Of a DNA stretch of 64,000 nucleotides, positions 52,040 through 59,780 are shown in pieces (the first letter of the stretch is position 1; the number at the start of each line of letters is the position of its first letter). The stretch covers positions 55,816-119,815 of the forward strand of contig NZ_BAFX01000044.1 of NCBI RefSeq assembly GCF_000308815.1. The letters are read 5' to 3'. Both the position numbers and the translations under genes were made by a program. The notes below the pieces were generated by a model that was given only the letters and a program-made list of their open reading frames with translations, did not search any database and had not been told where the DNA came from. The DNA is from Nocardia concava NBRC 100430 (GTDB taxonomy: Bacteria; Actinomycetota; Actinomycetes; Mycobacteriales; Mycobacteriaceae).

Positions 52040-52528
52040 CTAACTCGACAGGCTGTTGGGGAGCCAGCCCGCGCTGCCGGTCGCCGAGGTGGAGGACGAG
52101 GTGCAACTAGCCCCAGCGGGAGCGTTCTGGACAACATCAACAGTCAGGAGTTCAGCGACACCGCCGTCGTGACCCGGGCCAGCGGAGGACGTTGCCTCGA
52201 GCCGAGTCTGTACCGCGATCGTGGGCGTCCATCGGATGGTTGCATCTTGGCCGGCAACATAGGGGGCTCGGGCGATTTCGGTCGCATTCCCACCTGCGGC
52301 CGGGACCCACTCGAACAGGAGCTGGTTGTAGCCCTGTGTTGCGGCGACCAGCTGCGCGGCGTCGGCGGCCGGCAGGGTGACCGTGTACGTGGTGCCAACG
52401 CAATAGGCTTGCGACGGTTGAATGGTCAGAGCTGCCGATCCGGTTGTGGCCGAGACGACGGTGGCCACCCCCATCGCTGCGACAGCAACGATCCCGGCGG
52501 TCGAACGAGCAAGGTTCAGCCTCTGCAT
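52040..52528 (-). CDS. Secreted hypothetical protein
   Basis: A 162-residue exported protein: a basic start (MQRLNLARST), a hydrophobic core (AGIVAVAAMGVATVVSATTG) and an Ala-rich cut site. The mature part alternates like a beta-sandwich (YCVGTTYTVTLPAADAAQLV, LLFEWVPAAGGNATEIARAP), reminiscent of small immunoglobulin-like domains, with two cysteines that could pair. Function unknown; similar secreted proteins are frequent in Nocardia. Confidence 0.68.
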   Translation of the reverse strand: MQRLNLARSTAGIVAVAAMGVATVVSATTGSAALTIQPSQAYCVGTTYTVTLPAADAAQLVAATQGYNQLLFEWVPAAGGNATEIARAPYVAGQDATIRWTPTIAVQTRLEATSSAGPGHDGGVAELLTVDVVQNAPAGASCTSSSTSATGSAGWLPNSLSS

Positions 52529-52620
52529 ATTTCACTCCCCAATGTTCGAGACTTCGTGTGGCACTCGACATGTGCCGCCCCTGTCACGAGGTATCTCGAA
52601 GGCTATCCGAATAGTGAAAG

Positions 52621-52686
52621 GTTGGCGCTTCACTGAATCGGTAGCCGAATGGGTCAGAGCCCGGGAGTTCGACTCTCGGTACCAAC
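52621..52686 (+). other. tRNA-like fragment (no anticodon arm)
   Basis: Within the roughly 296-bp gap between the secreted protein and DoxX genes, 52661-52684 reads CCGGGAGTTCGACTCTCGG followed by TACCA. It has a T-arm-like TTCGA loop and a 3'-end-like tail. GTTGG (52621-52625) and CCAAC (52682-52686) could pair. There is no anticodon arm and the T-stem geometry is off, so this is at best a degenerate tRNA or attachment-site scrap. The rest of the gap shows nothing clear. Confidence 0.3.
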
Positions 52687-52824
52687 GCTCTCGGGGAGAC
52701 GTGAGCCGATGTCTTGGCGGTGAGCCGGGCGTCCGGCGAGTTGCCATCGGAATATCCGCTCCTCGGTGCGGGTTCGGGCGGTCATCGCACCACTTCGTTG
52801 AGTGCTTCCGATGGTGCGCGCTGC

Positions 52825-53400
52825 TTACGATGGCTGGAGCGCCGCCCGGCGGCGGTCGGGTGCGGTGGCTGTTGTGGCGATCAGTGCGGCTGCGGCGGCG
52901 AGAACGGGGACGGCGTAGGACAGCATTTCGCTGATGCCGACCGAGGTGGCCATGGCGAGGGCGAAGGTGGTGAGCAACGCGGCGGTTGCTGTGGCGACGT
53001 ATCGGACCGTGAGGCCGATGAGTAGGGTCAGGCCCAGGGTGAATTCGGCCGCGGTGGCTGTGGCGGCTGCGGCCGGCGCCAGGGGTGCGAGCCAGTGTGG
53101 CAACAGGTCTCGCGTGTAGGCGGTGAACGCGCCGTACTCGCCCCATGACACTCCACTGCTTCCCGGTCCGCCCAGTAGCCCGAACCGATCGGCCACCGAA
53201 CCGAGCAGCAACAGACCCATCAGGATTCGCACCGCGATCACCACGGTCCGAGAGTGTGCGCGCGTTGCGACCATGATTCCGATGGCGGCGACGACGAGCG
53301 CGGTGATCCATCCGATCGACCCGTGCGCGAACAGCAGCCATGCCACCTCGATCCCCAACATCGTTGCGGCGGTTGTGATCGCGATGGTGCGGGGAGTCAT
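52825..53400 (-). CDS. DoxX-like membrane protein
   Basis: A 191-residue protein with five or six membrane helices (ITTAATMLGIEVAWLLFAHG, GWITALVVAAIGIMVATRAH, LGLTLLIGLTVRYVATATAA). The segment RILMGLLLLGSVADRFGLLG with a following WGEYGAFTAYTRDLLPHWLA is typical of DoxX-family proteins. Their biochemical role is uncertain; some work in thiol or oxidative stress. GGAG precedes the ATG at 53400. It diverges from a MarR gene. Confidence 0.8.
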   Translation of the reverse strand: MTPRTIAITTAATMLGIEVAWLLFAHGSIGWITALVVAAIGIMVATRAHSRTVVIAVRILMGLLLLGSVADRFGLLGGPGSSGVSWGEYGAFTAYTRDLLPHWLAPLAPAAAATATAAEFTLGLTLLIGLTVRYVATATAALLTTFALAMATSVGISEMLSYAVPVLAAAAALIATTATAPDRRRAALQPS

Positions 53401-53428
53401 GGTTTTCTCCAGCAAGATAGTAAGGTGC

Positions 53429-53436
53429 TTGATCAA
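53429..53436. promoter_or_regulatory. Palindrome TTGATCAA in the DoxX/MarR divergent promoter
   Basis: The 8-bp perfect palindrome TTGATCAA sits in a larger near-dyad (GCTTGATCAAAGC, 53427-53439), centred between the two starts. MarR-family operators are often AT-rich cores of this kind. Candidate autoregulatory site. Confidence 0.5.
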
Positions 53437-53457
53437 AGCGTAAGGAGGACTCGGAAA

Positions 53458-53934
53458 ATGGTCAAGCGCCTGACTAATCCGCTGTCGAATCGTCCACCGC
53501 TGCTCGGGAATCTGCTGACCGCGGCCGCCCGGACGCTGGCGGCCGAACTCGACGCGGGCCTCGCCGCGGCGGGGTTCGCCGATGTGCGGGCTGCTCATGC
53601 ACCGGTGTTCCAGGTCGTCGACCCGGAGGGCACCCGGTCCAGTGTGCTGGCCGAACGCACGGGAATGACCAAACAGGCTATGGGAGAACTGGTCCGCCAC
53701 CTCGAGAGCCGAGGTTACGTCGAGAGCGTCCCGGATCCCGCCGACGGTCGTGCCAGGCTGGTGCGACTGACCTCTCGCGGCTGGTCGGTCGTCGACGCGG
53801 GACTCGCGGTGGTGCAACAGTTCGACGAGCATCTCGACGCCATCATCGGCACCGCCGAGGTGGCGCGATTGCGAGCCACCTTGCTCGCTGTCATCGGCGG
53901 CGCCGGATCGTCCTACGCCACCGCGGCCCAATAG
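53458..53934 (+). CDS. MarR family transcriptional regulator
   Basis: A 158-residue winged-helix protein: LGNLLTAAARTLAAELDAGL, then ADVRAAHAPVFQVVDPEGTR, recognition helix SVLAERTGMTKQAMGELVRH and wing DPADGRARLVRLTSRG. AAGGAGG is 9 bp before the ATG. It is transcribed away from the DoxX-like gene and probably represses it. Confidence 0.88.
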   Translation: MVKRLTNPLSNRPPLLGNLLTAAARTLAAELDAGLAAAGFADVRAAHAPVFQVVDPEGTRSSVLAERTGMTKQAMGELVRHLESRGYVESVPDPADGRARLVRLTSRGWSVVDAGLAVVQQFDEHLDAIIGTAEVARLRATLLAVIGGAGSSYATAAQ

Positions 53935-54020
53935 TCCACCACCGCAACGCATACCTGAAGTGGTGTGACACAGGCGCGGTCCGATATCGGTCGTGCGCGT
54001 TCCATGACAGGGTGGGTGGC

Positions 54021-54614
54021 GTGACCGACGAGTTTGGCGCCATGCCGAAGATCCGTATCCACGAGGACGATTGGGGCATGCGCTGTCTGCATCCGGTCGC
54101 GGCGGCTGCGGAGGTGGCGAGCGACTTGCGGGCGAGCGACGCCGCAAGTGCCGCCAACCGCGCACCGGACGGCATCGGCTGGACCGATGTGCACGTGATC
54201 GCAGAGCCCGAACACGACTATGCGGCGGCAGGGCTGACGTTCGCGCAGGTCGATGCCGCACTGACGCCGATCATGCCGCGGGTCCGGCGGTTCGTCGCGA
54301 CAGCATCGGCAGGATTCGACGAGGCCATACGGGACCCGTTGGGTGTCTACGAGGATGACGCCTACTGCTACGGCGTGGACGCGTCCTGTTTCATCAAGTT
54401 GGACGGCGATGAGCCTCTGGTCGAGAGCATTTGGTTCCAGGCCGACACCGAGGACCCCGCTCGTCTGCAACTGCTCAGGCGCGCGATCATCGCCGTAGAC
54501 CTACTCGCTCCGTCGATCATCGCCGACCACTGGCTCGACTGCACCGGCACGGTCGCGGACGGTGAATTCCTCGAACGGTACATGCGGATGCTCGCCCGGG
54601 AAGCCGAGGACTAG
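54021..54614 (+). CDS. Hypothetical protein
   Basis: A 197-residue cytoplasmic protein, not recognised (KIRIHEDDWGMRCLHPVAAA, GWTDVHVIAEPEHDYAAAGL, YCYGVDASCFIKLDGDEPLV, IIADHWLDCTGTVADGEFLE). Composition is that of a normal chromosomal gene. GTG at 54021 is used; GTG 54012 and ATG 54042 are alternatives. It ends 36 bp from the convergent SgcJ-like gene. Confidence 0.7.
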   Translation: MTDEFGAMPKIRIHEDDWGMRCLHPVAAAAEVASDLRASDAASAANRAPDGIGWTDVHVIAEPEHDYAAAGLTFAQVDAALTPIMPRVRRFVATASAGFDEAIRDPLGVYEDDAYCYGVDASCFIKLDGDEPLVESIWFQADTEDPARLQLLRRAIIAVDLLAPSIIADHWLDCTGTVADGEFLERYMRMLAREAED

Positions 54615-54649
54615 CGAGACCGGCCGCGCGTGTCGGCCGGTCGAGTCGG

Positions 54650-55057
54650 TCAGTGGTCGGCGACCGGGGTGTTCTGGCAGAAGGTGAGCAGCCAGCGGCC
54701 GTCCTCCTTGGTCATGCCGTACAGCGGTGAGCCCTGGGACTGAAGCTCATCGGCATGGTTGAAGTACCGCTGGCGGACCTTGACCGCGGCCACGTCCGGC
54801 CGGATGAAGCGAATGAAAAACGGCTCGTAGGTGGCGTAGCCGTCCTTGGTCGCGCCGGGCAGTACGGCGCGGGTGAGCTCGGAGATCTCGTTGAGCCCGT
54901 TGAGGAATTTGCCGCCACCGGTGGTCCAGATGGCATCGGGATGGAACAGGGCCAGGAAGGCGTCGGCATCCTCGGCGCGCTGCGCCTTGGCCACCGCGGC
55001 GACGACGGCATGAATGGCGGCGACGTCTTCGGTCTGATCGAGTTCTGCGGTTGTCAT
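54650..55057 (-). CDS. SgcJ/EcaC-type (SnoaL-like/DUF4440) protein
   Basis: A 135-residue NTF2-like cone-fold protein: VAAIHAVVAAVAKAQRAEDA, then FLALFHPDAIWTTGGGKFLN, and a closing WLLTFCQNTP. SgcJ/EcaC members are found beside antibiotic and catabolic genes; most have no proven reaction. The start MTTAEL at 55057 is preferred to an upstream ATG at 55078. Confidence 0.85.
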   Translation of the reverse strand: MTTAELDQTEDVAAIHAVVAAVAKAQRAEDADAFLALFHPDAIWTTGGGKFLNGLNEISELTRAVLPGATKDGYATYEPFFIRFIRPDVAAVKVRQRYFNHADELQSQGSPLYGMTKEDGRWLLTFCQNTPVADH

Positions 55058-55232
55058 GTGGCTATCTTCGAACCTCAACCCCCCTCGAGGTCAAATGACC
55101 AAGATCGTCTGGTGCGGGATGGATGTCGGTGCGGGACAGGGGGTGTGATCGTGGGCACGCGGGTCTGGACCTCGAGTGTGGTCGAGGTTGCACGATCGTT
55201 GCGACAACGTATTCGAGAGGAAGAAGCGAAAA

Positions 55233-55661
55233 GTGCCGAAGCTCGACCGGATTATCGAGTCCGCGTTGTATGTCGAGGACCTCGATCGTGCCCGCAAGTT
55301 CTATGGTGAAGTGCTGCAGCTGGATCCGATTCTGGATGCGGACCCGTTGTGCGCGTTCGATATCGGGGGCGACAATGTGTTGCTGCTCTTCCGTCGCGGC
55401 GGATCGCTCGAACCGAAGGTGCTGCCCGGGCCGGGGCTGCCGAACGGGGAGATACCGTCTCACGACGGCAGCGGTCGGCTCCACGTGTGCTTTGCCGTGT
55501 CAGAGGAAGAGCTGGCCGCGTGGGTGGAACACCTGACCGCGCACGGGATTCCGATCGAAGGCCGGACCAGCTGGGCGCGTGGCGGTCGCAGCATCTACTT
55601 CCGGGATCCCGACGAGCATCTGCTCGAGCTCATGACGCCGGGCAACTGGCCGACTTACTGA
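55233..55661 (+). CDS. VOC family protein
   Basis: A 142-residue single-VOC protein: IESALYVEDLDRARKFYGEV, FDIGGDNVLLLFRRGGS, LHVCFAVSEEELAAWVEHL and a FRDPDEHLLELMTPG end, with histidine and glutamate positions typical of glyoxalase/fosfomycin-resistance-like proteins. The start GTG 55233 follows GAGAGGAAG. Substrate unknown. Its end overlaps the convergent AraC gene by 7 bp. Confidence 0.85.
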   Translation: MPKLDRIIESALYVEDLDRARKFYGEVLQLDPILDADPLCAFDIGGDNVLLLFRRGGSLEPKVLPGPGLPNGEIPSHDGSGRLHVCFAVSEEELAAWVEHLTAHGIPIEGRTSWARGGRSIYFRDPDEHLLELMTPGNWPTY

Positions 55662-56746
55662 ACCTCGCGACTAAAGCGCATCTCGCGACGGGAATCGTCG
55701 TATCCCTCTGCACCCCTTGTCAATTCAGCGGCACGGCCTTTTCGTAGGGCGCTCGGCGGGTGCCCGTGCCATCGCCGATTGGCGCGGCGAAGGGCCCGCG
55801 CGTCGCGGTAGCCGATTCTGGCGGCCACCGTGTGGGTGGTCAGATCGGTGTCGTTGAGCAGATGTTGGGATATATCGCGGCGCGAACGGTCGACTTCGGC
55901 GCGCCAGGTGGTGCCGTGCTCGGCGAGGCGGCGTTGCAGGGTTCGCGGTGAGAGCGCAAGTGCGGCAGCGACCTTGGCGAGGCTGAGGTCGTTGTCGCGC
56001 ATCGCGGATGTCAGGGCGGCGCGGAAGGTGTCGTGCCAGGTGGCGGGGCGGGTGGCGTTCGTGGCGGTCAGCTCGGCGTGCCGGCGGAGCAGATCGGCGA
56101 GGCCGGGGCGCACGCCCGGATTGGGTGCGAGCAGGTCGGAGGTCAGGAAGGTCATCGCGTTGGATTCGGCGCCGAAATCCAGATTGCGCGTGCCGATGAG
56201 GTCGATCAGGTCGGCGCGTGCGGGGCGGGGGCCGTGCTGGAACTGGGCGTGCACCGGGGTGATCGGACGGCCGGAGGCGCGTCGCAGATGTTCCAGGATC
56301 AGCGTCGGGGCGTACTCCTGCAGTGCTGCCTGGGCATGCGGGTCGTATCGCGCTGACGTGGTGTACCGCAGCGTGATGAGGCCGCCGTTCTCGACGATTT
56401 CCGCTGTCTCGGTGGCCGGATCGGCGAGGACCGCGAGGTAGCGGACGGCGTCACGCAGTCCGTCCAGCGCGGAAGCGGCGGCGGTGATGAGGTGGCTCCA
56501 CAGGCCGAGGCCCTCGGCGGGCAACGAGGTGATCAGGTGCCGGGTGAGCCGGCTGCCCAGATCATGCGCGGGCAGCAGTGCCCACAGGTTGTCGGCGACC
56601 GCGGTGGGCGGCCGGACGAGGTCGTCGGCGAGTTCCGCGTCGGACAGGCTCACCAGCTTGACCAGGTGTGCGGGATCGCTGCCGCTGACGACGGCGGCAT
56701 CCATGAGTGCCCGGGTTATCCGGGTGGAGACGGTCCCTTCCAGCAT
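55655..56746 (-). CDS. AraC-family regulator with Arabinose_bd-like N terminus
   Basis: A 363-residue regulator. The N-terminal part matches the ligand domain of OruR/ArgR-type AraC proteins (STRITRALMDAAVVSGSDPA, LLPAHDLGSRLTRHLITSLP, GLWSHLITAAASALDGLRD). The C-terminal domain is SLAKVAAALALSPRTLQRRL, then VAARIGYRDARALRRANRRW and GHPPSALR. The ATG at 56746 is preferred over one 36 bp upstream. It diverges from an alpha/beta hydrolase. Confidence 0.88.
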   Translation of the reverse strand: MLEGTVSTRITRALMDAAVVSGSDPAHLVKLVSLSDAELADDLVRPPTAVADNLWALLPAHDLGSRLTRHLITSLPAEGLGLWSHLITAAASALDGLRDAVRYLAVLADPATETAEIVENGGLITLRYTTSARYDPHAQAALQEYAPTLILEHLRRASGRPITPVHAQFQHGPRPARADLIDLIGTRNLDFGAESNAMTFLTSDLLAPNPGVRPGLADLLRRHAELTATNATRPATWHDTFRAALTSAMRDNDLSLAKVAAALALSPRTLQRRLAEHGTTWRAEVDRSRRDISQHLLNDTDLTTHTVAARIGYRDARALRRANRRWHGHPPSALRKGRAAELTRGAEGYDDSRREMRFSREVQ

Positions 56747-56969
56747 TTCACCGAGATTAAGTAAGCGCAGTGAGCCTTTCAAATCGTTGGCTCGCCTCGG
56801 CAGGCCCGGTTACGGGCAGACCAGCGCGGATAACGGGAATTTCGTCGAATGCGGGCGCGGCGGCCCGAACGCGCCGGAAAGTGTCCGAAGACGCCACGGT
56901 AGTGCGTATGACACACCGCCGATCTCGGCGTAATGCGGCCGACTATGTGCCGCGACTTAACACTGTGGT

Positions 56970-56991
56970 GCGGAAACAGGCATTTTTCCGC
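56970..56991. promoter_or_regulatory. Hairpin/dyad upstream of the hydrolase at 57018
   Basis: GCGGAAA (56970-56976) and TTTCCGC (56985-56991) pair perfectly around 8 nt, 27 bp before the GTG. It could be the AraC-type operator region or a leader hairpin in the 271-bp divergent gap; the rest of that gap shows nothing clear. Confidence 0.45.
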
Positions 56992-57017
56992 CCGGCCTCG
57001 GTGATCAAACTGACCTG

Positions 57018-57845
57018 GTGAACAATCTCGACCGCAATGAATCAGCCTGGACCGGAATGGTTTCCGTCGATGATACGGCCCTGGCGGTGCATGACAGCGG
57101 TGGCTCCGGTCGTCCCGTGGTCTACCTGAACGGCTCCTATGCCACCCAACGCAGCTGGCGCCCGGTCATTTCCGAGCTCGGCGCCGGCTGGCGTCACGTC
57201 ACTTACGACGAACGTGCGCGCGGCAAGTCGAAGAAGTCGGCGGACTATTCGTTCGAGGCGTGTCTGCGCGATATCGACGCTGTCCTCGCCGCGCGCGGCC
57301 TGCAGCAGCCGATCCTGGTGGGCTGGTCCTACGGGGCCGCACTCGCATTACACTGGGCCACAAGGAATCCGGATCGGGTAACCGGAGTGGTGATGGTCGA
57401 CGGCGGCTATCCCTGGGACTATCTGGCCACCGTCGACAACGGTGACCGCGAGGCCGGGAAGGCCGAGATCCGGCGGCTGTTCCGCAAGCTGCGGATACCG
57501 ATGGGGATTGCGGGTCTACTGGGTTTCGCGTCCCGGATGAGTTCTGCCCAGGCCGCGGAGGTCAATATCGAGCTCAACGAGATCGTCGCCGACAGCGACC
57601 CCGTCTTCGACCTCGTCACCTTCCCGATGCGATTCGTCGTGGGATCCGGTGCCGCCCAGGGCGCCACCGAGGAAGGACACGCGGCAATGCGCGCCACCCT
57701 CGACCCGGTGCTCGCCCGCAACCCCAATGTCCAGATCAGCGCGAAGGTCGCCAGCAACCACACCGGCATCGTGCGCAAGGACTTCCGGGCCATCGCCACC
57801 GCCGTCCGCGAAGTCGCGGTGGCGCAACAGGGTGAAGGTCACTGA
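57018..57845 (+). CDS. Alpha/beta-fold hydrolase
   Basis: A 275-residue hydrolase: oxyanion VVYLNGSYATQRSW, YDERARGKSKKS, nucleophile elbow VGWSYGAALALHW and a C-terminal histidine in VASNHTGIVRK. The nearest families are lipases and epoxide-hydrolase-like enzymes acting on small lipophilic esters. GTG 57018 has no clear ribosome-binding site; ATG 57057 is an alternative. It is paired with the divergent AraC regulator. Confidence 0.86.
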   Translation: MNNLDRNESAWTGMVSVDDTALAVHDSGGSGRPVVYLNGSYATQRSWRPVISELGAGWRHVTYDERARGKSKKSADYSFEACLRDIDAVLAARGLQQPILVGWSYGAALALHWATRNPDRVTGVVMVDGGYPWDYLATVDNGDREAGKAEIRRLFRKLRIPMGIAGLLGFASRMSSAQAAEVNIELNEIVADSDPVFDLVTFPMRFVVGSGAAQGATEEGHAAMRATLDPVLARNPNVQISAKVASNHTGIVRKDFRAIATAVREVAVAQQGEGH

Positions 57846-57846
57846 C

Positions 57847-57882
57847 ATGGGTAAGAAGGTGCTGATCACCGCATCGGTTTGA
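57847..57882 (+). pseudogene. Possible N-terminal remnant of an NAD(P)-binding protein
   Basis: Starting one base after the hydrolase stop, ATG opens a frame of eleven codons, MGKKVLITASV, then stops. The start is that of an NmrA/SDR-type protein (KKVLITG), placed exactly where a second operon gene would begin. The CGNR gene's 3' end follows at once, so the rest appears to have been lost. It could also be chance. Confidence 0.35.
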
Positions 57883-57886
57883 TGGG

Positions 57887-58441
57887 TCAGGTTGTGGCGA
57901 GCCGGGATTTCTTGACCTTGTTGCCGCAGGTGTTCATGGAGCACCAGCGGCGGTTGGATCCGCGGCTGGTGTCGAGGAAGAGGCCCGCACAGCCGGGGCC
58001 TTCGCAGGTTTTGATGCGGGAGTGGTCGGGACCGCCGAGGGTGTGGATGGCGGTTGTGGCCAGGACTCCGAGGGCGTCTCGGATGGGGGCCGATTTCGTC
58101 AGGCGCCATGCTGAGTGTGCTTGTTGCAGCGCGGCTTTCGCGTGACCAGCCGCGGCGACCGCGTTGAGGGTGTGGACGTCGCCGGAGTTCGGTTTTCTAC
58201 CGGCGGCGATCGCCGAACCGATTCGGTAGATGGCCTCGCGCAGTTCGATGGCGGATTTCAGATCGGTTGATGACACGGCTGGGACGCCGAGCTCTGTGGC
58301 CTGAAGCCAGAGCTTCAGTCGTTCGGGAGTTTCCAGGCGCTCTCGCGGGGCGGTGCTCGCGCGGTCGCTGATGGTCGCGGTGAAACGGAATGCCAGGACC
58401 TCGTTGTCCATTCGGAACACCTGACGTGCGTCCTCGGTCAT
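57887..58441 (-). CDS. CGNR zinc-finger (ABATE) regulator
   Basis: A 184-residue protein. The N-terminal part is the ABATE ligand domain (LAFRFTATISDRASTAPRER, LKSAIELREAIYRIGSAIA). The C-terminal CGNR zinc finger reads IKTCEGPGCAGLFLDTSRG, then WCSMNTCGNKVKKSR, with four cysteines for zinc. Such proteins regulate adjacent catabolic genes. GGAGG precedes ATG 58441; an ATG at 58465 is an alternative. It diverges from an NAD-binding oxidoreductase with two palindromes between. Confidence 0.88.
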   Translation of the reverse strand: MTEDARQVFRMDNEVLAFRFTATISDRASTAPRERLETPERLKLWLQATELGVPAVSSTDLKSAIELREAIYRIGSAIAAGRKPNSGDVHTLNAVAAAGHAKAALQQAHSAWRLTKSAPIRDALGVLATTAIHTLGGPDHSRIKTCEGPGCAGLFLDTSRGSNRRWCSMNTCGNKVKKSRLATT

Positions 58442-58471
58442 TCTGGCCTCCGTAGTGAGCTGCATCTCGGT

Positions 58472-58540
58472 GAACCGTCTTAGACGGTTCGACTTGATGG
58501 TAGCGCTATGGCATCCTGTGAACCGTCTTAGATGGTTCAC
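58472..58540. promoter_or_regulatory. Paired palindromes GAACCGTC-TTA-GACGGTTC
   Basis: GAACCGTC/GACGGTTC (58472-58490) is perfect around TTA. The second copy (58518-58540) has outer arms GTGAACC/GGTTCAC and one internal mismatch. Starts are 46 bp apart, and they occupy the divergent promoter between the CGNR regulator and the oxidoreductase. Likely operators of the CGNR protein, whose binding sites are little known. Confidence 0.85.
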
Positions 58541-58555
58541 GGAAGGGAGAACGTC

Positions 58556-59419
58556 ATGAGCGACATCGCGGTCATCGGTCTCGGAGCTATGGGAAAACCC
58601 ATCGCACGCAACCTCTTGAAGGCCGGTCACGACGTCATGGTGTGGAATCGCTCCGACGGGCCCGCCGATGAACTCGTCGCCGCGGGCGCCCGCCGTGCCG
58701 CCACGGTCGCGGAGGCCATGGATGTGCCGGTGGTCTTCTCGGTTCTGTCCGACGACCACGCCGTCGCCGAGACTTTCCTCGACTCGGGTGTTCTCGCTCG
58801 AGCCGCGAGCGGCACCGTTCACGTCAACCTCGCAACGGTCAGTGCTGACCTGGCGCGCCGGGCGGCCGCGACGCATGCCGAGCACGGCGTGGGATACGTC
58901 GCGGCCCCGGTCTTCGGCCGTGCCCCGATCGCCGAGGCCGGAGCGCTCAACATCCTCGCCGCCGGTGGGCCCGAACTGATCGACCGTGTGCAGCCGTTCT
59001 TCGACGTGATCGGTTCGCGCACATGGCGACTCGGCGACCGCCCGGAGCAGGCCAACATCGTGAAAATCCTCGGCAACTACCTGATCGCCTGCGCGATCCA
59101 GTCATTGGGCGAGGCCGTCAGCGTCGTGGAAGGCGCGGGAATCGACTCCGGGCAGTTCGTCGAACTTCTGACGTCAACCCTTTTCCCGGGCCCCGTCTAT
59201 ACCGGCTACGGCTCGATGATCGCCGAACGGCGTTACCAGCCAGCAGGATTCACCACAACCCTGGGTCGCAAGGACCTCCACCTCGCCCTCCAAACGGCCG
59301 CCGACCAGAACATCCCCCTCCCCATCGGTCAGCTGTTGCGAACCGTCTTCGACCAGACCATCGCCGAAGGCCACGCGGCCGACGACTGGGCATCCATCGT
59401 GGAACAACAACCGCGCTGA
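58556..59419 (+). CDS. NAD(P)-dependent oxidoreductase, 3-hydroxyisobutyrate dehydrogenase/imine reductase-like
   Basis: A 287-residue beta-hydroxyacid dehydrogenase-superfamily protein: the nucleotide motif VIGLGAMGKPIARNLLKAGH at the start, VVFSVLSDDHAVAETFLD, the substrate loop YVAAPVFGRAPIAEAG and KILGNYLIACAIQSLGEAVS with the lysine position. Members reduce hydroxy acids or imines. AAGGGAGA sits before the ATG at 58556. Probably under the CGNR regulator. Confidence 0.88.
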   Translation: MSDIAVIGLGAMGKPIARNLLKAGHDVMVWNRSDGPADELVAAGARRAATVAEAMDVPVVFSVLSDDHAVAETFLDSGVLARAASGTVHVNLATVSADLARRAAATHAEHGVGYVAAPVFGRAPIAEAGALNILAAGGPELIDRVQPFFDVIGSRTWRLGDRPEQANIVKILGNYLIACAIQSLGEAVSVVEGAGIDSGQFVELLTSTLFPGPVYTGYGSMIAERRYQPAGFTTTLGRKDLHLALQTAADQNIPLPIGQLLRTVFDQTIAEGHAADDWASIVEQQPR

Positions 59420-59458
59420 CCCGTCAGTCCCACAACCAGCCGATGAGCGAATCCGGTT

Positions 59459-59611
59459 TCAGCTCCCACCCCAGCCCCCGGTGTACGCACCCCCGAGAAG
59501 CCGCCGACGCCGCCGCCGACGCTTGGCCTCCTCGTCGGACCGAGTCGGCTCAGTCGCCTGCTCCTTGGCCGTGTCCTCGCGATCACGCTTGGTCTTTCGG
59601 AAGATTCCCAT
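59459..59611 (-). CDS. Small arginine-rich protein
   Basis: A 50-residue protein, MGIFRKTKRDREDTAKEQAT followed by an acidic stretch (TRSDEEAK), seven consecutive arginines and a glycine-rich end (GGAYTGGWGGS). AGGAGG lies 7 bp before the ATG at 59611, which supports translation. It runs between the oxidoreductase and an SDR, with two identical-arm palindromes about 30-75 bp upstream. Function unknown; nucleic-acid binding is plausible from charge only. Confidence 0.6.
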   Translation of the reverse strand: MGIFRKTKRDREDTAKEQATEPTRSDEEAKRRRRRRRLLGGAYTGGWGGS

Positions 59612-59640
59612 GTCGAGACCTCCTGTTCGGTGACACCTTC

Positions 59641-59686
59641 ACTTTCCTCCCTGGAAAGTAAGACTCCACTTTCCCGGTAGGAAAGT
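59641..59686. promoter_or_regulatory. Two palindromes with arms ACTTTCC/GGAAAGT
   Basis: ACTTTCCTCCCTGGAAAGT (59641-59659) and ACTTTCCCGGTAGGAAAGT (59668-59686) share identical 7-bp arms and 5-bp spacers, 27 bp apart. They lie between the small arginine-rich gene and the SDR. No classical regulator is adjacent, so the binding protein is encoded elsewhere or is one of the neighbours. Confidence 0.8.
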
Positions 59687-59733
59687 CAAGAGTCTCCCTG
59701 CCTCCGACCCCGGGGCGATGGCGCGGTATGAAT

Positions 59734-59761
59734 GTTTGTATCGAGACAAACCTGTCGTCTC
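59734..59761. promoter_or_regulatory. Overlapping dyads upstream of the SDR at 59781
   Basis: GTTTGT/ACAAAC (59734-59739 and 59746-59751) and GAGAC/GTCTC (59743-59747 and 59757-59761) interleave, 20 bp before the TTG start. Probably a TetR-like operator or promoter region. Confidence 0.5.
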
Positions 59762-59780
59762 GTCAGGGAAGGACTGAGAT

